From positions 171,448,317 through 171,512,316 of the forward strand of contig CM037584.1 of the NCBI GenBank assembly GCA_021018995.1: 64,000 nt of DNA, given 5' to 3'. Origin of the DNA: Chloranthus sessilifolius (lineage: Eukaryota; Streptophyta; Magnoliopsida; Chloranthales; Chloranthaceae). The position numbers and the translations under genes are program-made. The notes under the pieces were generated by a model. It made no database searches. It was not told the origin of the DNA and saw only the letters and a list, made by a program, of their open reading frames with translations. Shown here in pieces: positions 57,957-64,000 of this stretch (positions within the stretch are counted from its first letter, which is position 1; every line of letters begins with the position of its first letter).

Positions 57957-60830
57957 AATCGTGAATGTGTACGATGCAACTTTCAGACATCTCCAAATCT
58001 ACTTATCTTATCACCAAGCTTACTTATCTTACTTGCAACATCTTTAATTGCTTCCATGCGTCTATACCCTACACATCACATCGTCGCTCTTTTTATCCTA
58101 TTTAATACGACTTATGTCAGAGTCATTGCTCAAGGGTAATGTCTTCAATTATTCACCATCACGAAAGGTGATGTACTTACGCTTATAACCACATTGAATC
58201 TTAAGTCTCATTCATTCCTATGAGGTTGCATATGCGCTTATCAGTGTTGTCAAAGGCGTGCCTAGGCCCTAAGCGCATCCTCTATGCTAGGGACTAGCAT
58301 TTTAGGCGTAGGTGTAGAGAGGCACGCCTATGCGTACACTTTTTGCACCTTATATAAATTTGAGTTTTATAATTTCTATAGCTTATAAGTTATGTAAGAG
58401 TTACTCAATTGCAATCTCAAGCTTGCCTCACCTTGCACCTTCCATTGAGCTACATGCCTAACCTTACTTGTTAGTTGTAATGAGTTGTTAGTTCATTAGT
58501 TCGATCTTAGGTAGTTATATTACTTGCTATTTGCTAGTTTGTTAAATTATTTTTTATAGGTTGGCCACAAGCATTGAGCTCTTATGGTGACTGGCGTAAG
58601 GGACGACATGCATAAATCATATTACTTTGTGTTGCTAGCCTACACAACATTCTTATTCTTAACAGCTTCTCATATCATACTTATCTTAAGTGTTTACATA
58701 TGCTTATCAGCTCTCATCTTAAGCTTAGGGCTGTCAACGAACCAGGCTGGGCCGGGTTTGGGCTTGGCGTTTGGTTGGCGCGATTATTTTCGACTGGAAA
58801 ACGTGGCCCTAACCAGGCCAAGATAGAAATTTGAGTCGAGTTTCTGCCTTCTCCCCTTAAATAGTCATGCTAGGCCGGGCCGGGCCAAATTCAGGTCGGG
58901 CTTGAGCGTTCAATTATTTTTTATCCTAAAAATAAGGCCCAAACCCGGTCCGGACACAAAATCTTGTTGGGCTTGGCCCAGGTGCATTTAGGCTTGAGCT
59001 TTTTATTTGAGCCCAAATCCGGCCGGAGCCAGATCGGGTTAAGCTTATGTGAGTTTAGATCCTACATTGATGATATATCGTGAATGACATCTTATTCGAT
59101 GCAATGTCAAATTCACATCCACCTTACTCATCATGACATCTCATACTACCATGAGTTGTAAGGCATATGAATACGACATTAAAGTTGTTTGGAAGCCGTT
59201 TTAGTAATGTACTACACAAGGTGAAGGCATTCAATTGTTAATATCTACTTAACTTTAATCCTGATACTTACGTCCTACTCATCTCATTCCACGTGATGCA
59301 TAATGCAGAACATGAATATGAAGCCTAATAAAGGCATTGTAATCATTAGAACATGAAAACTTACAACATGATGCAAAACATATAAATAGAAACATAATTC
59401 ATCACAAAGCAGTAAACATGAAACAATTGCCGTTAATGCAAATCATAATAATATAATTGAAATATTTTATATACAAATATAATAATTCACTTAATCACGG
59501 CTATTTATAATTTTATATAGTACAACACACGTCCTTCAAGCATTAATCAATTTAATGTGATAGTGCGTATAACACTCTGATTTCATCACACCTAAGTGGG
59601 GTTCACACTAATATATAATATTCATATACAAATGAAGATGTAATCTCTATACTTACTCTGAAATTGCGAGACATGTACAAAATTAGCCTATATTGTCACT
59701 CAACAAATATTTTTATATTTATTTGATAATACATGTCATTCCATCACACATATGCACCGCCCAATACTATTAAACAATGTATCCATCTACAACCACCTGA
59801 ACATTAAAGAGAGGCATAAACATTCCATTTTAATTACCAACATATGATGCATGGCATACATAAGAAAATCGTAAACACAACATGTATTAATCTTATCACT
59901 TGCCTTGTGTACATATTCTAGTTCAACTTACTTATAATGTTTTCTCATAGCTTCAAATACAACCAGAAGCTTATACTACCTCTAGTCACTCTTATATACT
60001 TATTATGACAAGGGCTATGACCTACGATGCTGCTGCCTGAGGCTTAAAACATGAAAAGGAATGTGAGAACTGCCACCACCATTCTATCCAAGGAATGTTG
60101 TCATACTTATAGCCCAGTACATATGAATGTCACGGAGCCAATTGAGGGCAGGTGCATCATCTTACATAACATACGTATCAAGCTTACATACTCAAAATAT
60201 CCTTAAGACCCATCTTAATTGAAAGATTTTAGGCTCTCACGGTGACTGATGTGAGACACGACGATGTATAGTTAAAACTTTCTAACTTATAGTGCACTGG
60301 TCTTCATCGCATCATACTTACTTATTTGCAACTTATCTAGCATACACACTTGACTTATAATAGCTTACATACATATGTACTTATATAGAGCTTAGCAATT
60401 CTATTTTCATTGTGTGGCTGATGAGATTAGGACCAGTGTGGTAAGAAATCACGAATGACACCATATCAAATGAAATGTAACATTTATACTAACAACCATC
60501 TTACGGTGTCCCATACCACCATGATTTCTGAAGTGTGAAAACCAAACATAATCATCACTTCACTAAGCTCAATATCATCCTTGATATGAACCACACCAAG
60601 GCAAAGGAATGGATCTTATTACGTTTTATTACACTAAAGCATACAAGATCCTACTTGTAAGGTATACGATGCATGTGTGATGTGAGATGCGTATTACATG
60701 GCAACTATGATGGCATAACACGAATCATAATTTATCAAACAACATGAACTACGCATCTTGACCACTAGCAAAAGGGCGGGATTCGCCCGATAAACCATCT
60801 AACCTGAGATGGCAGGCCTACAAACCTATA
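57957..60830. other. Intergenic, old duplicated blocks
   Basis: No gene recognised. Pairs of diverged similar blocks occur in order. 58577-58720 (ggtgactggcgtaagggacgac) matches 60236-60380 (ggtgactgatgtgagacacgac). 59060-59180 matches 60430-60545 (cgaatgacac...accaccatgatt). 58235-58345 holds gcgtgcctaggc-type words and 58729-59042 ggccgggcc-type words. This may be a decayed retroelement. Confidence 0.4.
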
Positions 60831-61867
60831 TATATATATATATAGTTGTTGACCAAGCCAACCATGCATCTCTTTTTCTATTGGCAACCACACCTAGGTT
60901 TAGAATGAGAGAGAGTATCTCTCCACCCTGAAATTTCTAGAATAGGGGAGGTCCCTCCTTTCATGTGTGTACTAAACTTTGGGAGAGGAGAGGAGTTTTC
61001 CTCTGTATACTACATACACACATATTTTCTTTTCTAAAAATAAGTAACATCTATTTGTTAGAAATAAAGCACTACATGGATACAATAAAAAACTAAAGCA
61101 AGCATAAAGAAGCACCCATCCCAAATAAGGTTTTACAAGTTAAGAGCTTTGGCATTGCCGTCACCCTTAAAACACACAATTCTACATTGTGAAGTCAATC
61201 TCTAACACGAATATTTGGAATCAACAGTTTTAAAATAAAGGAAACTAGAGAAAGACAACACAAACAAATAAAGGAGGAGATGGGAACCAACTTGTTTAAT
61301 TTATTCATGCAAATGCTGACCAGGCCATTGATCTCTATCATTTCCTCCATGAAATGAGAAAGTTGATATAACTCTGCAAGAATTGGTTCCTCTCTATGCA
61401 ATAAGTACTTCTGATTGGTGGCCTCACGACATGGTCGTTAAAATAACATGATGAGGCCCACTGCTCATCATCTGAACTGACTGCCATCGTTGAAATGTCA
61501 TACAAACCCTTCGAGGACGGTGACCATCTTCTGTGGGACGACGGAACCAGATCCCATATATATATACATGTATGTGAGTGTGTATATATATTGAGGCGCA
61601 CGACTATACGTTCGCACGCATGATTCTATTGAATCATGCATTCGAATTCCAATTGAGCACCATGTGGCACTTGCCCAAGGTCGATCAGGTCGAACTAAGT
61701 TTTTTTAGAAAAGGTTATTTATCAACTGTCTAAAAACATGGTCAAAGGTATAAAATTTCAACGCACCAAGTTCAGGCAGCGGATGTAAAACTTGATCTGA
61801 GATTCGTAGAGAAAATGGGTCTGGAATGTTTTTTTCCCTAAAAAATTCAATGGAACTCAGTGAACTC
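60831..61867. other. Intergenic with an unassigned minus-strand open frame
   Basis: A TA tract lies at 60831-60844. On the minus strand an 87-codon frame (61601-61338) and a following 68-codon frame (61401-61195) look less biased than surrounding DNA (MAVSSDDEQWASSCYFND), but match no family I recognise. The first begins in low-complexity atatatatac sequence. A decayed exon or transposon piece is possible. Confidence 0.3.
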
Positions 61868-61962
61868 TTATAAGATGGCTGTCACTCGCGATCGTGTGTT
61901 AAGTGGCACATGATCTACCACTCGAACACATGATCGCCATTGTGCGTTTGAATGCATATTCC

Positions 61963-62048
<86 letters not shown>

Positions 62049-62222
62049 CGCTAGTGGGTCATGCACGTGCGATGCAAGTGCAAGCCAATTACTTATAGTT
62101 TTGTTTTATGTCATTATTTTCTGTAAACTATTATAAGATGGGTGTCACTTGCGATCGTGTGTTAAGTGGCACATGATCTACCACTCGAACACATGATCGC
62201 CATTGTGCGTTTAAATGCCTAT

Positions 62223-62274
<52 letters not shown>

Positions 62275-62367
62275 AAACATACACACACTAATGGGTCATG
62301 CACGTGCGATGCAAGTGCAAGCCAATTACTTATAGTTTTGTTTTATGTCATTATTTTCTGTAGACTA
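61868..62367 (+). repeat. Tandem duplication with CT/TA microsatellites (263 and 237 bp units)
   Basis: Unit 1 is 61868-62130 and unit 2 is 62131-62367, both from ttataagatgg to ttttctgta(a/g)acta. They differ by a few substitutions and mainly by the length of the internal (CT)n(TA)n tract (61962-62042 versus 62228-62273). Confidence 0.92.
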
Positions 62368-64000
62368 TCAACTCAATCCCTTTTTTGAACTTAAAGTCCA
62401 TTGGGTAATAGATAAAGTTGCATAATATCCTAGGGTCCAACACTCTCTCAGAATTTTAGTTCCCAACAAGGGGTTTAAGCCATTCAATAAGATTCAGTTG
62501 AAAATTGTCATTGCAAATTAGAAAAGATTCAAATAAAGAACTTTCAAAAAACAGTTGCTCTTACTTCTTATTCACTATGAAGTAACATATGTATTTCAAA
62601 AGTTGTTCTACCAATAAATTTATATTTGCAAAATCTAGAAATATTGAGACTTCATCACAATATTTATCTATAAAGAGAAAGAAGACATTTATAGATTATC
62701 ACGCCTTCTCAAGAATATAAATAAGTGAATTATAAATCAACCTAAGCTTTTACTATTCAATGAAATATGTATATTTCATGTCTGCAAAAATATCCATTTT
62801 GTAATAAAAAGATGGTACAAAATTTATTTCATTTAATAAAGAATTAAGGCAACAGTATTCCATCTGGCATGGCCTACCCATTGTTATGTTTATGCATGTT
62901 GAAACTTGAAAATATATACAAGATCCTCTATGTTACATTTTAAAGGTGGATAATCTTTTATCATACTTTGTCTTAGCAATCTTCATATCATGTGCAACTA
63001 CTTGGGTAGAGATTACCTAGAGCAAAGACTTAAGCCATGTATCATATCTCTGTTGAGTAGATAACGATAAGTGAAACTGGTAGTGACTATTAATAGACCC
63101 TGATCATGTAAAATGAAGCACTCAAAGAGGAGAGAGAAATATAAAATTTCAACAAAGTAACAATAAGATATATAAATTCAACGTACAGTTAGCAAGATGG
63201 ATTGAACTCTATCTCAGGCAAACAACAGAAATTTGTTTGATTTAAAGTGTTAAAGCCCACATTTTCAAAAATCTCAGCGTCAAGAATTTGGAGTTTCAAT
63301 TTGGAGTTCTGAAACGGAATGGAAACCAAATGAAAAAAAAGCCTAAACAAATTTAGCTGAAAGTTTAGATAAGGGTATTGTCATCATCCAGGGAGAACAT
63401 GCATCATATTCAGATAATTTATATATATTTATTCCTGTTATCATGATATTTGATTAATACTTTCATTACATTAAGGAAGTTACTCAACAAAGCCACCAAT
63501 GTCTTTGTCATGAATCTCCATCATAAACTGGTAAATTGCAATACCAATTTACTAAATTAATCTAATCTTCATAAACCACTTTGAACTCTATATTAAGAGC
63601 ATGAGGCTTATAAGAGTCAAATGGAATTAAATGATAAAGATTGTAATCAATTTTGATTGTTACTGAAACATGAACTAAAAAAGAACCAGATATAAAATAA
63701 GACAAATTTGTTCAAAGCTATAACAATCAATCATACATGAAAAATTGTTGAAATATTAAGCTAGATCATTTTGGGCCACTATATGTGCATGGACCTGGGC
63801 CTCTTGGGCCTCACTCTTTTTGGGTATTTGACCTCATCTTAGAAGTTTGACTTTAAGAGTTTAGTTATTGTAGCTTTGAACTTTGCAACGTTTTAAAGCT
63901 TTGGGTTTATGTGATTTCATAGGAAAATGAAAAAGTATCTTAGAGAAAAGAAAGGTCACATAGGAATATGAAAAGTTTCTTTAGAGAAGTCGAAAGTCTC
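62368..64000. other. Intergenic, nothing recognised
   Basis: AT-rich DNA to the end of the window with stops in all frames and no open frame of note; no element ends seen. Confidence 0.5.

Noticed and set aside
61195..61601. Host gene exon on the minus strand
   Set aside because: No splice-consistent partner exons or family similarity found; kept only as an unassigned open frame.

Overview
This window is nuclear DNA from a flowering plant. The evidence is one intron-containing host gene of a plant-specific family (a ROP-interactive CRIB protein of the RIC4 type), Ty1/copia and Athila-type Ty3/gypsy retrotransposons, a plant L1-type LINE, a tRNA-derived SINE, and Tourist-, hAT-, Mutator- and CACTA-type elements. 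It is transposon-rich, gene-poor intergenic DNA; the species cannot be determined from what is visible. Element boundaries below rest on direct and inverted repeats and target-site duplications (TSDs) read by eye.

Layout. 1-2219: small non-autonomous elements, including a Mutator-type MITE (461-729). 2225-8333: a complete but dead Ty1/copia element (TSD gttac) with gag, protease, integrase, RT and RNase H all recognisable. 8339-10890: a MITE cluster. 10891-27236: a second Ty1/copia element (TSD tagaa) that keeps a gag remnant but no recognisable pol. It is split by an 11.65 kb Athila-like Ty3/gypsy element on the minus strand (14377-26029, TSD gacat). 28216-29028: the RIC4-like gene, three exons, apparently intact. 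29030-39430: diverged intergenic DNA with a truncated LINE tail, a tandem duplication, a SINE, a broken HMG-CoA reductase fragment and CACTA-type ends. 39593-41581: an internally deleted hAT element (TSD gcagctat) holding TTTAGGG-like repeats. 41998-45336: nested and foldback MITEs. 46099-46985: an inverted-repeat block holding a 20-bp minisatellite, a hAT-type MITE and a long TA tract. 47787-53218: a minus-strand L1-type LINE interrupted by a GC-rich insert. 55109-57951: a probable solo LTR carrying minisatellites. 57952-64000: diverged repeats, a 260-bp tandem duplication and no recognised gene.

The three full-length LTR elements have LTR pairs that differ by roughly 5-7 percent by hand count, mostly transitions. 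Their coding regions are broken mainly by changes of the CAA/CAG/CGA/TGG-to-stop type, as expected of old, methylated, silenced copies. The only gene likely to be working is the RIC4-like gene, whose promoter lies less than 1 kb from the end of the nested retrotransposon block. I found no convincing new biological system. The most unusual items are the gag-only copia element, the hAT deletion derivative with telomere-like repeats, two MITE families with clean TSDs nested inside other elements, and the long near-perfect inverted repeat at 42693-43483.
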